Part shown: positions 30,075 to 39,795 of the stretch, piece by piece
Numbering within the stretch: position 1 is the stretch's first letter
How the letters are laid out: each line of letters begins with the position of its first letter
DNA from: an uncultured Planctomycetales bacterium
GTDB lineage: Bacteria > Planctomycetota > Planctomycetia > Isosphaerales > Isosphaeraceae
Reading direction: 5' to 3'
DNA length: 51,016 nucleotides
NCBI GenBank assembly: GCA_903926465.1
Contig: CAIYJE010000048.1
Span: forward strand, 1 to 51,016
Program-made: the position numbers and the translations under genes
Notes under the pieces: model-generated
What the model was told of the DNA's origin: nothing
What the model saw: the letters and a program-made list of their open reading frames with translations, nothing else
The model's database searches: none

Positions 30075-30650
30075 TCAGCCGGCGGCGGGTTCGGTCACAT
30101 CGGATTCAGCTACAACTTCAGGTTCTGCTTCAGATTCGGATGAACCCTCGGCAAGCGTTTGAAGCTGGGATGCTAGTCCGACGGCCGGAGCGTTGGCCAG
30201 GCTGATCACTCGCTGCGCAGGGGCCAGAGCCAATGCTGCAACACGTCCGATCAGTGCCTCACGACTCGGCAGCTTGGTGATCTCATCAATCTGGCTGGGA
30301 TTGATAATTACACCATCGACGGCTCCGCCTTTGATTTCCGGCTTCTTCAGCTTCTTGACCTGGTCGGCGATCTCTTTGGTCAGTTCGGCAATCCCATCGC
30401 CACCCCAAATGGCAACGCTAGGACCGCTGAGATACTGATCGAGACCGCTGAGCCCCAATTCACCGAAGACGCGACGAGCCAGCGTGTTCTTGACGGTACG
30501 CATGTGGATCTTCTTCTTGCGAAGATCGAGCCGCAGCTTATTCTCGGTGACGCCATCGACCCCTTTGAGGTCGAGGATCAGGACCGAGCGCGTCCCGCCT
30601 AGATCAGAGCGGAGCTGGTCCATCATGAGTTCTTTGACGTACTTGCTCAT
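30075..30650 (-). CDS. rplJ: 50S ribosomal protein L10
   Basis: Anchors L7/L12 dimers to the ribosome stalk base; 191 aa. Family features include 'KTVKNTLARRVF'-like 'MRTVKNTLARRVFGELGL', 'GPSVAIWGG' and a Leu/Ala-rich C-terminal helix for L7/L12 binding, then an acidic tail of about 25 residues rich in Glu and Ser. It starts only 12 bases after the rplA stop, so the separate L10-binding leader known upstream of rplJ in other bacteria cannot fit between the two genes. Confidence 0.96.
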   Translation of the reverse strand: MSKYVKELMMDQLRSDLGGTRSVLILDLKGVDGVTENKLRLDLRKKKIHMRTVKNTLARRVFGELGLSGLDQYLSGPSVAIWGGDGIAELTKEIADQVKKLKKPEIKGGAVDGVIINPSQIDEITKLPSREALIGRVAALALAPAQRVISLANAPAVGLASQLQTLAEGSSESEAEPEVVAESDVTEPAAG

Positions 30651-30662
30651 GAGTGGTGCCCC

Positions 30663-31346
30663 TTATGCGAGAACCCGGATACCCGGGCTCATGGTTGCCG
30701 AGATGGTCACGCTCTTGATGTAAGTTCCCTTGGCCGCAGTGGGCTTCAGGGACTTCAGATGCGTCAAGAACGCGTTGATATTCTCGACGAGCTGTTCATC
30801 GCTGAAGTTCAGCTTGCCGACTGGGGCGGCCACGTTGCCACCCTTATCGTTGCGGAACTCGATCTTGCCCGCCTTGAATTCCTTGACCGCCCCGACAATG
30901 TCGGTGGTGACGGTCCCAGATCTGGGCGACGGCATCAAACCACGAGGACCAAGAATTCGACCCAGCGGACCGACAAGCCCCATCATGTCTGGGGTAGCCA
31001 GTGCCACGTCGAAATTCATCGTCCCGGCTTTGATCTGCTGAGCCAGATCGTCCGCACCAACGATGTCGGCACCAGCGGCTCTCGCCAACTCAGCCGAATC
31101 ACCCTTGGCAAACACCGCAACCCGCACCGTTTTACCGATGCCGTGTGGCAGTGCAACACTGCCACGAACGTTTTGGTCGCTTTGTCGGGGATCGATGCCG
31201 AGGTTTGTAGAAACCTCGACTGTCTGATTGAACTTAGTTGTGGCATATTGCTTGAGGCGTTTAACCGCCTCAGGCACTGCCACAACTTCGGGAGTCTTGA
31301 CCGCCGTAGCGGCTAGACCCCTGTAACGCTTCGAACGATACCGCAT
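30663..31346 (-). CDS. rplA: 50S ribosomal protein L1
   Basis: Binds 23S rRNA at the L1 stalk and in many bacteria represses its own operon; 227 aa. The start is the Met of '[10 protein letters not shown]' at 31346 because AGGAG lies seven bases upstream; the open frame runs 39 codons further up without support. Recognised segments are '[15 protein letters not shown]', '[20 protein letters not shown]', '[16 protein letters not shown]' and '[16 protein letters not shown]'. It is followed closely by rplJ and preceded by rplK with a 211-bp spacer holding a small hairpin at 31511-31529. Confidence 0.97.
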   Translation of the reverse strand: MRYRSKRYRGLAATAVKTPEVVAVPEAVKRLKQYATTKFNQTVEVSTNLGIDPRQSDQNVRGSVALPHGIGKTVRVAVFAKGDSAELARAAGADIVGADDLAQQIKAGTMNFDVALATPDMMGLVGPLGRILGPRGLMPSPRSGTVTTDIVGAVKEFKAGKIEFRNDKGGNVAAPVGKLNFSDEQLVENINAFLTHLKSLKPTAAKGTYIKSVTISATMSPGIRVLA

Positions 31347-31557
31347 GCTCACTCCTCTCGCTCCCGCATCACACGGAAGCTGCCGCCTTTGCTCATCACT
31401 ACCCATCTTCGGAGGGCGGTCGCACCAAAGAGGGCCTGTCTCAGGGATCATCGGTCGCAACACTCATGCGACCCATGGAGCCACTCCGCACCCACCCAGA
31501 ACTGGTCCTACCTGATCCGGAAGATCAGGCAAGTCTGCACGGGATTTGCGCAGAAAC

Positions 31558-31983
31558 TCAACCCTTGATTTCAATACCCATACTCCGGGCAGTACCGGCA
31601 ATAATGCGACAGGCGTGCTCCATATCGCGGGCATTGAGGTCGTTGAACTTGGTCTCAGCAATCTTCTTGACCTGATCGGGAGTCACACTACCGACCTTGG
31701 TCTTGTGCGGAGTGGGGCTGCCCGAAGCAACGCCAGCCTGCTGCTTGAGAAGAATTGCGGCTGGTGGACTTTTGGTGATGAATTCGAAGGTACGATCACT
31801 GTAGATCGTAATTTCAACGGGGATAATCGTCCCCTTCATCTCCTTGGTGCGGTCATTGAACTGGGTCACGAACTGACCGATGTTCACACCGTGCTGGCCC
31901 AGCGCCGGACCCACTGGTGGTGCCGGGGTGGCCTGACCACCAGGACACTGCAACTTCACCTTTGCCGTCATCACCTTCGCCAT
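31558..31983 (-). CDS. rplK: 50S ribosomal protein L11
   Basis: Binds the GTPase-associated region of 23S rRNA; 141 aa, standard length. It has the proline-rich N-terminal '[20 protein letters not shown]' and the C-terminal RNA-binding helix segment with '[19 protein letters not shown]' and '[12 protein letters not shown]'. GGAG lies eight bases upstream of the ATG. It follows nusG by 88 bp. Confidence 0.98.
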   Translation of the reverse strand: MAKVMTAKVKLQCPGGQATPAPPVGPALGQHGVNIGQFVTQFNDRTKEMKGTIIPVEITIYSDRTFEFITKSPPAAILLKQQAGVASGSPTPHKTKVGSVTPDQVKKIAETKFNDLNARDMEHACRIIAGTARSMGIEIKG

Positions 31984-32071
31984 CGTCTCGACTCCACTGC
32001 GGTTTCAATGTCCTAACCACGATCAGAACGCCAACGATTGTCTGGTCCCCGATATTCAGGGGCCTGAACGA

Positions 32072-32755
32072 TCACAGGCGTTCCACCTGCCAGTATTCCA
32101 AGTCGACAGGGGTCGGCCGGTTGAAGATGATCAGCATCACTTTGACCAGACCACGCTGTTCAATGACCTCTTCGACGGTCCCTTCAAAGTTCTCGAATGG
32201 ACCATCTTTGATCTTCACTCGATCGCCGCGTTCCACATCAATCCGGACTGGCGCGGCCTTGGTTTCGTCTTTGGTGGTCTCGTGACCCAGCATCTTGTTC
32301 ACTTCATCTTCACGCATTGCACTTGGTTGCCCATGCGCACCGACAAAGTCACCAATACCTGGTGTTTCACGAACGACGAACCAGGTCTTCTCGTTGAGTT
32401 CCATCTCAACCATGATGTACCCAGGATAGCTTTTACGCTCGACAACCCGCTTCTTGTTGTTGCGGATCTCGGTGATCTTTTCCTTGGGCACGACGATACG
32501 GCCAAAATAGGGGTCAAGCCCCTGGATTTTGACGCGTCGTTCCAGGGCATCGCGAATCGTATCTTCGCGACCGCTCTGGACCTTTAGAACATACCAAACA
32601 AGCTGGGGAGTCTCGGAGTCGTCATCAAGATCAGACTCGTGAGAACCATGGGCCGTGCTATCACTCATAGAGTCAGACGTGCGACTTCCTGGTTTGGTGT
32701 GAGAGTCATCCGAGGATGATGTCGAATCGGTTTTCTTCGCTGGGAGATCACTCAT
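32072..32755 (-). CDS. nusG: Transcription termination/antitermination factor NusG
   Basis: Binds RNA polymerase and links it to Rho or ribosomes; 227 aa from the chosen Met. The NGN domain runs from 'LVWYVLKVQSGRED' through 'KSYPGYIMVEMELNEKTWFV', and the KOW domain from 'RGDRVKIKDGPFENFEGTV' to the end. About 50 residues ahead of NGN are Ser/Asp/Thr-rich and probably disordered, a longer N-tail than in E. coli (181 aa in total there). The start is uncertain: Met 32755 has no clear Shine-Dalgarno, an internal Met opens nearer NGN, and the frame reaches 32914 inside secE. Confidence 0.94.
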   Translation of the reverse strand: MSDLPAKKTDSTSSSDDSHTKPGSRTSDSMSDSTAHGSHESDLDDDSETPQLVWYVLKVQSGREDTIRDALERRVKIQGLDPYFGRIVVPKEKITEIRNNKKRVVERKSYPGYIMVEMELNEKTWFVVRETPGIGDFVGAHGQPSAMREDEVNKMLGHETTKDETKAAPVRIDVERGDRVKIKDGPFENFEGTVEEVIEQRGLVKVMLIIFNRPTPVDLEYWQVERL

Positions 32756-32861
32756 CGGGCGGTCTATTATCGTCGGGGGCCTGGTGGAAGAACGTACTTT
32801 GGGTGATGGCGAGAGTGGCAAGTGACCTGGCATGGCACGCGGACCAACGATATCACCAGGG

Positions 32862-33362
32862 TCAACCGGCCTGAGAACCAAATCCGCCTCCTCCGTCAAA
32901 CCTGAGCACGCCAATGATCAGAAGCAATTTCGACCAGAGAACGTCGACACCAAACAAGAACATCGATATCAGGAAGACGGTCGCCAGCACCACGGCGGTG
33001 GCCCGCTTAAGGTCATCCCAGGAGGTCCAGGAAACCTTATTCATCTCGGCTTCAGTAGCAATCAAGAAGTCCGCGAATGGCGGATATTCAACAAATCGCC
33101 AGATGAGCCAGGCAGACACGGCGGCCAGTGCCAGAGCTGTGTTGTAGCTAAGCAACCGGCCCTGATCGGACAGGTAGTAGTTGTAGAAAGTGTAGAGGCC
33201 ACTGGCGAAGATTGCGCCCAGTCCCAAGGCGGTCCAAAGCCGGGCTCGCTTACCCTGGGTGGGCTTGTAGCGATCGGTGCGTAGCAGGTTCGAGAAAAAA
33301 CCCGTGACGGCACGGGCATACCCAGGCTTTGCGCTACTGGGGACCTTGGCGCCTTCATTCAT
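32862..33362 (-). CDS. secE: Preprotein translocase subunit SecE
   Basis: Essential clamp subunit of the SecYEG channel; 166 aa. The start at 33362 (MNEG) has GAGGAAG seven bases upstream; the frame continues 24 codons up without support. Three membrane segments are visible (about 43-65, 75-95, 130-155), as in the longer three-span form found in E. coli rather than the short one-span type. The conserved amphipathic segment 'ADFLIATEAEMNKVSWTSWD' precedes the last span. It lies between tRNA-Trp and nusG, its usual place. Confidence 0.95.
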   Translation of the reverse strand: MNEGAKVPSSAKPGYARAVTGFFSNLLRTDRYKPTQGKRARLWTALGLGAIFASGLYTFYNYYLSDQGRLLSYNTALALAAVSAWLIWRFVEYPPFADFLIATEAEMNKVSWTSWDDLKRATAVVLATVFLISMFLFGVDVLWSKLLLIIGVLRFDGGGGFGSQAG

Positions 33363-33507
33363 GGGTGACTTCCTCTCGTTAGACCTGGCCGGCGTTTCCT
33401 CACGAACCTTGCCCATAATCCCCATTCCCGGCACTAGGCCGCCGACAACCTCAACGGATCGCCATCACCATCATCAGTATGGTTGGAATCTCGAAAGATC
33501 CTTCAAG

Positions 33508-33580
33508 CACGAGCGGAGGGAATCGAACCCCCAACCTGCGGTTTTGGAGACCGCTGCTCTACCAGTTGAGCTACGCTCGT
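33508..33580 (-). tRNA. tRNA-Trp (CCA)
   Basis: A 73-nt cloverleaf: acceptor ACGAGCG/CGCTCGT, anticodon loop CTCCAAA with CCA, T-arm GGGGGTTCGATTCCC. The discriminator base is G, as expected for bacterial tRNA-Trp. The 3' CCA is not encoded. It sits between rpmG and secE. Confidence 0.97.
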
Positions 33581-33688
33581 ATCCGTGGTCCAGCGGTATA
33601 CCGGACAGGCAAGCTTACCAAAATCTCTGGAAGAATCCTCGCGAATTCCTCTCAGCTTACCTTATTTTACCAAGGTTGACCTTGGTCA

Positions 33689-33841
33689 TCACTTCTTACG
33701 AGATTCCTTGTGCGACGTATGCTTACGTTCGCGACGGCAGTACTTCTTGAGGTCCAGCCGGTCTGCACCCCGGGTTTCCTTGGGTGTTCGGTAGTTCCGT
33801 TCACCACAAGACGTGCACTCGAGCCAAACATATTCTCGCAT
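33689..33841 (-). CDS. rpmG: 50S ribosomal protein L33
   Basis: A 50-aa protein starting 'MREYVWLECTSCGERNYRTP' and ending in a basic 'HKESRKK' tail, the standard L33 length and pattern. The first zinc-ligand pair is kept (Cys9, Cys12). Of the second pair only Cys35 remains, the fourth position (38) being Glu, so zinc binding is probably weak or absent, as in some L33 forms. No strong Shine-Dalgarno is seen. It lies between tuf and tRNA-Trp in the usual tuf-rpmG-trpT-secE order. Confidence 0.95.
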   Translation of the reverse strand: MREYVWLECTSCGERNYRTPKETRGADRLDLKKYCRRERKHTSHKESRKK

Positions 33842-33892
33842 CGCAGGACCTGGTAGCTATGTGTTCTTTGAATCGGAACAACTTGAACTGTG

Positions 33893-33928
33893 AAGGGTAC
33901 GGCCGGGTTCGCCCCCGGCCGTACCCTT
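33893..33928 (-). terminator. Very strong hairpin between tuf and rpmG
   Basis: AAGGGTACGGCCGGG (33893-33907) and CCCGGCCGTACCCTT (33914-33928) form a perfect 15-pair stem with a six-base loop, 34 bases after the tuf stop. The following minus-strand bases (CACAGTTC) lack a T tract, so it may be a terminator, an RNA-processing site or a 3'-end stabiliser that sets tuf apart from rpmG-secE-nusG. Confidence 0.75.
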
Positions 33929-33961
33929 ACACGCATCGTTTTGGCCGTTCCGTGTAACCTT

Positions 33962-35182
33962 TTACAGAAGGATCTTGGTCACGACGCCGGCACCCACGGT
34001 CTTGCCACCTTCACGAATGGCGAACCGGAGTTTTTCTTCCATCGCGATGGGCGTCAAAAGTTCGACGGTCATCTTGATGTTGTCACCAGGCATGCACATT
34101 TCCGCTTCCGAACCGTCTTCGGAGAGCAGGTTCACAACCGTACCCGTCACGTCCGTGGTGCGGAAGTAGAACTGAGGACGGTAGTTCTTGAAGAATGGGG
34201 TATGACGGCCACCCTCATCCTTGGAAAGAACATACACTTCGCACTCAAACTTGGTGTGAGGAGTCACTGTACCTGGCTTGCAGATAACTTGACCACGCTC
34301 AAGATCGTCCTTGGCCACGCCACGCAGAAGCACGCCAACGTTATCGCCAGCAATACCTTCTTCGAGCGTCTTTTGGAACATTTCGACGCCGGTCACAACC
34401 GAGTTCTTGTTACGGTCGAAGCCGACGATTTCGACGGCTTCACCCACTTTAACTCGGCCACGCTCGATACGGCCGGTACCCACAGTACCACGACCAACGA
34501 TCGAGAACACATCTTCAATGGCCATCAGGAATGGCTTATCAACCTGACGCTCTGGCTCCGGGATGTAATCATCCATAGCCCGAACGAGTTCCAGAATACA
34601 GGCAATGGATGCTGGATCCTTGGGATTGTCATAGGCTGGCTTAGCACAACCCTTGACAACCGGAATCTCATCACCAGGGAACTTGTAGTGCGTGAGGAGA
34701 TCACGGATCTCCATCTCGACCAGTTCCAGCAGTTCTGGATCGTCGACCAGATCGATCTTGTTCATGAACACGACCAAAGCCGGCACACCGACCTGACGAG
34801 CGAGCAGAATGTGCTCACGAGTCTGGGGCATTGGGCCGTCGGCCGAGGACACAACCAATACCGCACCGTCCATCTGGGCGGCACCGGTGATCATGTTCTT
34901 GATGTAGTCAGCGTGGCCCGGGCAGTCGATGTGAGCGTAGTGACGCTTTTCGCTCTCGTATTCCACGTGCGAAACAGCAATCGTCACCGTTTTGGTGGCG
35001 TCACGAACTGTACCACCCTTGGCAATTTCGGCGTATGATTTGGTCTTCACACCAGCCGACCAAGGCTGATGAGAGAGCACTGTCAACAGGGCAGCAGTCA
35101 GTGTGGTCTTGCCATGGTCGATGTGCCCGATTGTGCCTACGTTGACGTGCGGCTTATGTCGAACGAAGGTTTCTTTCGCCAT
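33962..35182 (-). CDS. tuf: Elongation factor Tu (with unusual switch I and G5 motifs)
   Basis: GTPase that brings aminoacyl-tRNA to the ribosome; 406 aa (E. coli 394), GTP domain plus two beta barrels. The P-loop 'GHIDHGKT' (19-26), 'DCPGH' (86-90, with the catalytic His90) and 'NKID' (141-144) are normal. The switch I segment reads '[13 protein letters not shown]' (63-75) where nearly all bacterial EF-Tu have 'ARGITINTSHVEY': the Thr that contacts Mg2+ (Thr67) remains but Arg-Gly before it and Asn-Thr after it are replaced. The G5 motif 'GSALKA' reads 'GCAKPA' (178-183). The rest, including the C-terminal '[16 protein letters not shown]', is canonical. AGGAG lies five bases before the ATG. 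It sits in the classic tRNA-tuf position, so it is probably the main or only tuf. Confidence 0.97.
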   Translation of the reverse strand: MAKETFVRHKPHVNVGTIGHIDHGKTTLTAALLTVLSHQPWSAGVKTKSYAEIAKGGTVRDATKTVTIAVSHVEYESEKRHYAHIDCPGHADYIKNMITGAAQMDGAVLVVSSADGPMPQTREHILLARQVGVPALVVFMNKIDLVDDPELLELVEMEIRDLLTHYKFPGDEIPVVKGCAKPAYDNPKDPASIACILELVRAMDDYIPEPERQVDKPFLMAIEDVFSIVGRGTVGTGRIERGRVKVGEAVEIVGFDRNKNSVVTGVEMFQKTLEEGIAGDNVGVLLRGVAKDDLERGQVICKPGTVTPHTKFECEVYVLSKDEGGRHTPFFKNYRPQFYFRTTDVTGTVVNLLSEDGSEAEMCMPGDNIKMTVELLTPIAMEEKLRFAIREGGKTVGAGVVTKILL

Positions 35183-35275
35183 CGTAACTCCTACGTGTCG
35201 ATCCGATCACGGAAGCGAGGTCAGTGAAGACGGGGCGGGCACCCGACCCGGCAGATTTTACCGCCTTGAAAATGT

Positions 35276-35295
35276 TGTCGAGCCAGAGCTCGACA
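35276..35295 (-). promoter_or_regulatory. Hairpin in the tuf leader
   Basis: TGTCGAGC (35276-35283), loop CAGA, GCTCGACA (35288-35295): a perfect eight-pair stem, extended by AATGT/ACATT with a bulge. It lies between tRNA-Thr(GGU) and tuf, about 95 bases before the tuf start. It may mark the RNA cleavage point that frees the tRNAs, or control tuf. Confidence 0.5.
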
Positions 35296-35362
35296 TTCCA
35301 ACATTTCAATCAGGCGATACCCAGAAAAACTATTCGCGTCAACTTGCACAAGTTGACCCGAA

Positions 35363-35435
35363 AGCTGCCGGTGTGATTTGAACCCACGACCTCGTCCTTA
35401 CCAAGGACGCGCTCTAACAACTGAGCCACGGCAGC
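35363..35435 (-). tRNA. tRNA-Thr (GGU)
   Basis: A 73-nt cloverleaf: acceptor GCTGCCG/CGGCAGC, anticodon loop TTGGTAA with GGT, T-arm GTGGGTTCAAATCACAC. It is the last tRNA before tuf, equivalent to thrT of E. coli. CCA is not encoded. Confidence 0.97.
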
Positions 35436-35566
35436 ATCTTTTGAGAACCGTACACCGCGAGGATGATCCTGAGCGATTAATTCTCTGCGGCCTTCACATT
35501 GCAAATGTGAAGGCTCATCTGTCAAGCAGAGACTTCGGATTTCTTGCCTTCGGGCTACTGGCGGAG

Positions 35567-35637
35567 AGCGGGTGAAGGGGATCGAACCCTCACAGCCAGC
35601 TTGGAAGGCTGGAACTCTACCATTGAGCTACACCCGC
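35567..35637 (-). tRNA. tRNA-Gly (UCC)
   Basis: A 71-nt cloverleaf: acceptor GCGGGTG/CACCCGC, anticodon loop CTTCCAA with TCC, T-loop TTCGATC. Equivalent to glyT of E. coli. CCA is not encoded. Confidence 0.96.
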
Positions 35638-35807
35638 AGATCTGGTTGCGAGACCTACTCGCTCAACCAGTTCGGTGCCAGTGTGATGCACCCTTGCAAA
35701 CTACCGACTGAATCAATCGCCTCGATGCACAGACCTCCTCAGAATACCGATTCGTCAGAAACTCGAAAAGCTGGTCACTGACAAAAATCACTAAAGCCTG
35801 GTTTCGA

Positions 35808-35889
35808 TGGGTGGAGCAGGATTCGAACCTGCGAAGGTAGAACCACCTGATTTACAGTCAGGTCCCTTTGGCCGCTTGGGTATCCACCC
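35808..35889 (-). tRNA. tRNA-Tyr (GUA)
   Basis: An 82-nt class II tRNA with a long variable arm: acceptor GGGTGGA/TCCACCC with discriminator A, anticodon loop CTGTAAA with GTA, T-arm GCAGGTTCGAATCCTGC. Equivalent to tyrU of E. coli. CCA is not encoded. Confidence 0.97.
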
Positions 35890-35973
35890 AGGTCTTTCCC
35901 GCCTATCACAGCAGGTGCCCGGATCGAGCAATCGTTCCACGTTGGCTGCACATGCTTGCATCACACTCGACAA

Positions 35974-36046
35974 AGCTGGCGGTGAGAGTCGAACTCACAA
36001 CCTTCGGTTTACAAAACCGATGCTCTGCCAGTTGAGCTACGCCAGC
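35974..36046 (-). tRNA. tRNA-Thr (UGU)
   Basis: A 73-nt cloverleaf: acceptor GCTGGCG/CGCCAGC, anticodon loop TTTGTAA with TGT, T-arm GTGAGTTCGACTCTCAC. It is the first gene of the tRNA-tuf unit, equivalent to thrU of E. coli. CCA is not encoded. Confidence 0.97.
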
Positions 36047-36069
36047 GTACGCAGACCATGGAATTCCTT

Positions 36070-36097
36070 ACTATAGCGGCAGTTGTCCTGATTGCAA
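36070..36097 (-). promoter_or_regulatory. Sigma70-like promoter of the tRNA-tuf unit
   Basis: On the minus strand TTGCAA (36097-36092) and TATAGT (36075-36070) are separated by 16 bases. Transcription would start near 36063, about 17 bases before the first tRNA, as expected for a stable-RNA promoter. No GC-rich discriminator is seen. Confidence 0.65.
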
Positions 36098-36210
36098 TAG
36101 GCTGCCGAAAGAAAATTGAATATCGCTTGCCTGCCGTGCCTGGCTCCACCGATCGAAGTGCCTCATCCAACTGCTCACATTGGGTAAGTTCCAGAAGACC
36201 AGGGTCTGGA

Positions 36211-36794
36211 TCAACCATTGACTGCCCACACCGCGGCCGAGGCGATTGGTCCACGTAGCTTGGGGCTCCAGAGACCGGTGATCCTCAGGGTCATCCAGGC
36301 ACCCAAGATTGCACTTCCTGACACGATGTAAATCCCCCCGAAGTCATGCGAGATATGGAGCCAATACTGGGACCAGAACCTGTCTGGCTCATGGCCGAGC
36401 TCTCCAGGAACACGTTGATTTGCAAGACGACCGCTTCCCAGGCCACCAGGAATGTTGTCAACGTGAACCCAATCCAGCAGGTAATCACGCCCGTCTGACC
36501 CAAGGTGATGATTCGTGAACCCTGCGGACGCGTTATCGCCACCAGCACGACTGCCCCTGACAGTCTCCACAAGTGTGGACGTGTGGGGGTGAAGCCAACA
36601 GGTTTCGCCAGCTTGACCAGGTTGACGAGGAATTTCTCCCAGTCCATCTCCCCGAAATATGGGCTTTCCTGCAGAAAGGGCCAGTACGCGCGATTGATGG
36701 CCAGACCGACCACGAAGGCGGCCAGGAGCAAAAGCGCATCGCGGAGCGTGAAGTCGGCGGGGTAATTGCTGGCGTCTGGCACTTTCTCACCCAT
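36211..36794 (-). pseudogene. Membrane protein gene with a frameshift
   Basis: Frame one starts at 36794 ('MGEKVPDASN') and encodes two likely membrane segments ('LLLLAAFVVGLAINRAYW' and 'ITCWIGFTLTTFLVAWEAVV') before losing protein character after 'NVFLE'. The neighbouring frame then takes over with 'LGHEPDRFWSQYWLHISHDF', a further membrane segment ('GGIYIVSGSAILGAWMTLR') and a stop at 36211. Joining them at about 36396-36410 gives a continuous protein of about 193 residues with three membrane spans, so one base seems to be missing. This may be a true mutation or a sequencing error; a programmed -1 shift is less likely, since no slippery heptamer is obvious. Function unknown. It lies just upstream of the tRNA promoter. 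Confidence 0.65.
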
Positions 36795-36929
36795 CGCCCA
36801 TGGACCCTCATCATTGATTACAACAATTGCTCAATTTAATCTGTCGTGAGTTTCTTGCCCAATGGACCAGCTGGACATTTTGATTTCCAGACCGTTTCGT
36901 ATGCTTCTGTGGCCCACCCAGAGCTCAGA

Positions 36930-37895
36930 TTAAATCTCCTCAAGCACACCCTCAATGGTCCCGGGCGAAAAGCCTTCGAGGCGGTTATTCACGAACAGGA
37001 ACGCGGGCGAGGCGGTGCGTCTGGCGTGTTCGATCATGGCTGCCAGCGCCTGGCGGGCCCTGGGATTTGGATTCTGCACGCGGCTGTAGGGTGAGTAGGC
37101 CTTGACGGCCTGTTCGTATGGCGTCCCTCTGGTGAGCAGCGCCCGAGCCACCGTGAAATCGGTGGTAAAGGCTCCCGGCATCTCGATCTGTTCGTCCAGT
37201 TCGGGCATTCGGGTCCAGGCATTGAAAACGTGGGCCACTCGGTGCCTGGCCAGGGTCTGGAAATAGGGCTCGCCCAGATATTCGGGGTTCCTGATCTCCA
37301 CGGCGTACCGAAACCCGGCCGGCAACTCACCCAGAAACCGATCCAGATGGCCCAGAAAGGCCTGGGTATCCGCGAACGCTTTCCGGGAGAACGTGCCAAA
37401 CTCGAAGATCAGTACACAAACCCTGGAACGATGAATCCGGAGCGGCTCTACAAACGCCTGGTTGAAAAGCTGGGCGTTCAGGAACTGCTCATTGGGTCGC
37501 CCTGCCCTGGTGCCATAGCGCGGATGCTGGGGCCAGGTCTGAGCCGTGATGTCTTCAGGCACCTTGAAGGCAAAGTTCAGGGTTTTGGGGGTTTCCTGAA
37601 ACAGGTGGTTCCAGAAACGGACGGTGGGGAACTGATAGAAACTGAAGTCACCACAGACCACCGGGAAGGTCTGTGCATATTCACGCAGGCAATCGGCGTT
37701 GAATCGGGCCATTGAGAACCGGCCACGCGTCTCGTAGCGGTGTCGGCTGTAGATCGAGCCCACCCAGCCCTCATATTTCCAGGAACTCGTCCCTAGCAAG
37801 ATCTGGCGTTGGGCCAGGTCGCGGAGCTTGGGTGCTAGCTTGGCGGCTACGGGGGGTAATTCGTCGTCAGGGTCAAAACCGGGCAACCAGGGCAT
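36930..37895 (-). CDS. DUF72 family protein
   Basis: A 321-aa protein of the DUF72 (YecE-like) TIM-barrel family. Typical segments are 'ILLGTSSWKYEGWVGSIYS', 'YAQTFPVVCGDFSFYQFPT', 'FAFKVPEDIT', 'YAVEIRNPEYL', 'HVFNAWTRMP' and the C-terminal 'AFLFVNNRLEGFSPGTIEG'. The family's biochemical role is unknown. About 30 N-terminal residues precede the domain, and no Shine-Dalgarno is seen before the ATG. It is on the same strand as, and 135 bp upstream of, the frameshifted membrane gene. Confidence 0.92.
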   Translation of the reverse strand: MPWLPGFDPDDELPPVAAKLAPKLRDLAQRQILLGTSSWKYEGWVGSIYSRHRYETRGRFSMARFNADCLREYAQTFPVVCGDFSFYQFPTVRFWNHLFQETPKTLNFAFKVPEDITAQTWPQHPRYGTRAGRPNEQFLNAQLFNQAFVEPLRIHRSRVCVLIFEFGTFSRKAFADTQAFLGHLDRFLGELPAGFRYAVEIRNPEYLGEPYFQTLARHRVAHVFNAWTRMPELDEQIEMPGAFTTDFTVARALLTRGTPYEQAVKAYSPYSRVQNPNPRARQALAAMIEHARRTASPAFLFVNNRLEGFSPGTIEGVLEEI

Positions 37896-37979
37896 GGGCG
37901 GTCGCTCACCGAGGTTCTGAGGCGGATCGTGGGTGGCTGGGGGCGTTTTCCCCTGAAAGAATTTACCAGCAAAATGCTA

Positions 37980-38029
37980 ACCGCGGAGTATCCGGCACGT
38001 GCAGTCATTCACGTGTCGGGCTCCGCGGT
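37980..38029 (-). terminator. Hairpin after the multi-HTH sigma factor gene
   Basis: ACCGCGGAG (37980-37988) pairs with CTCCGCGGT (38021-38029); an inner CGGCACGTG / CACGTGTCG extends the stem. On the minus strand it is followed by TTAGCATTTTGC, and on the plus strand by CCATTTTTGG. It is about 95 bases after the sigma gene stop. Confidence 0.6.
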
Positions 38030-38124
38030 CCATTTTTGGTCGTCGTTTTCGAGCCGGGACGGCACTCAAGAGGGTCAAGAGCCGGTCCCGTCCTGGCCCA
38101 GTCGGGGCCGGTCGTTGTGGCGAA

Positions 38125-39795
<1,671 letters not shown>

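Noticed and set aside
33670-33685. CCAAGG-TTGA-CCTTGG hairpin after rpmG as terminator
   Set aside because: A six-pair stem with no T run on the minus strand (it is followed by TAAAATAAGG); too weak to call.
33890-35038. A 382-codon plus-strand frame opposite tuf
   Set aside because: Shadow of tuf; no ribosome site and no protein-like features.
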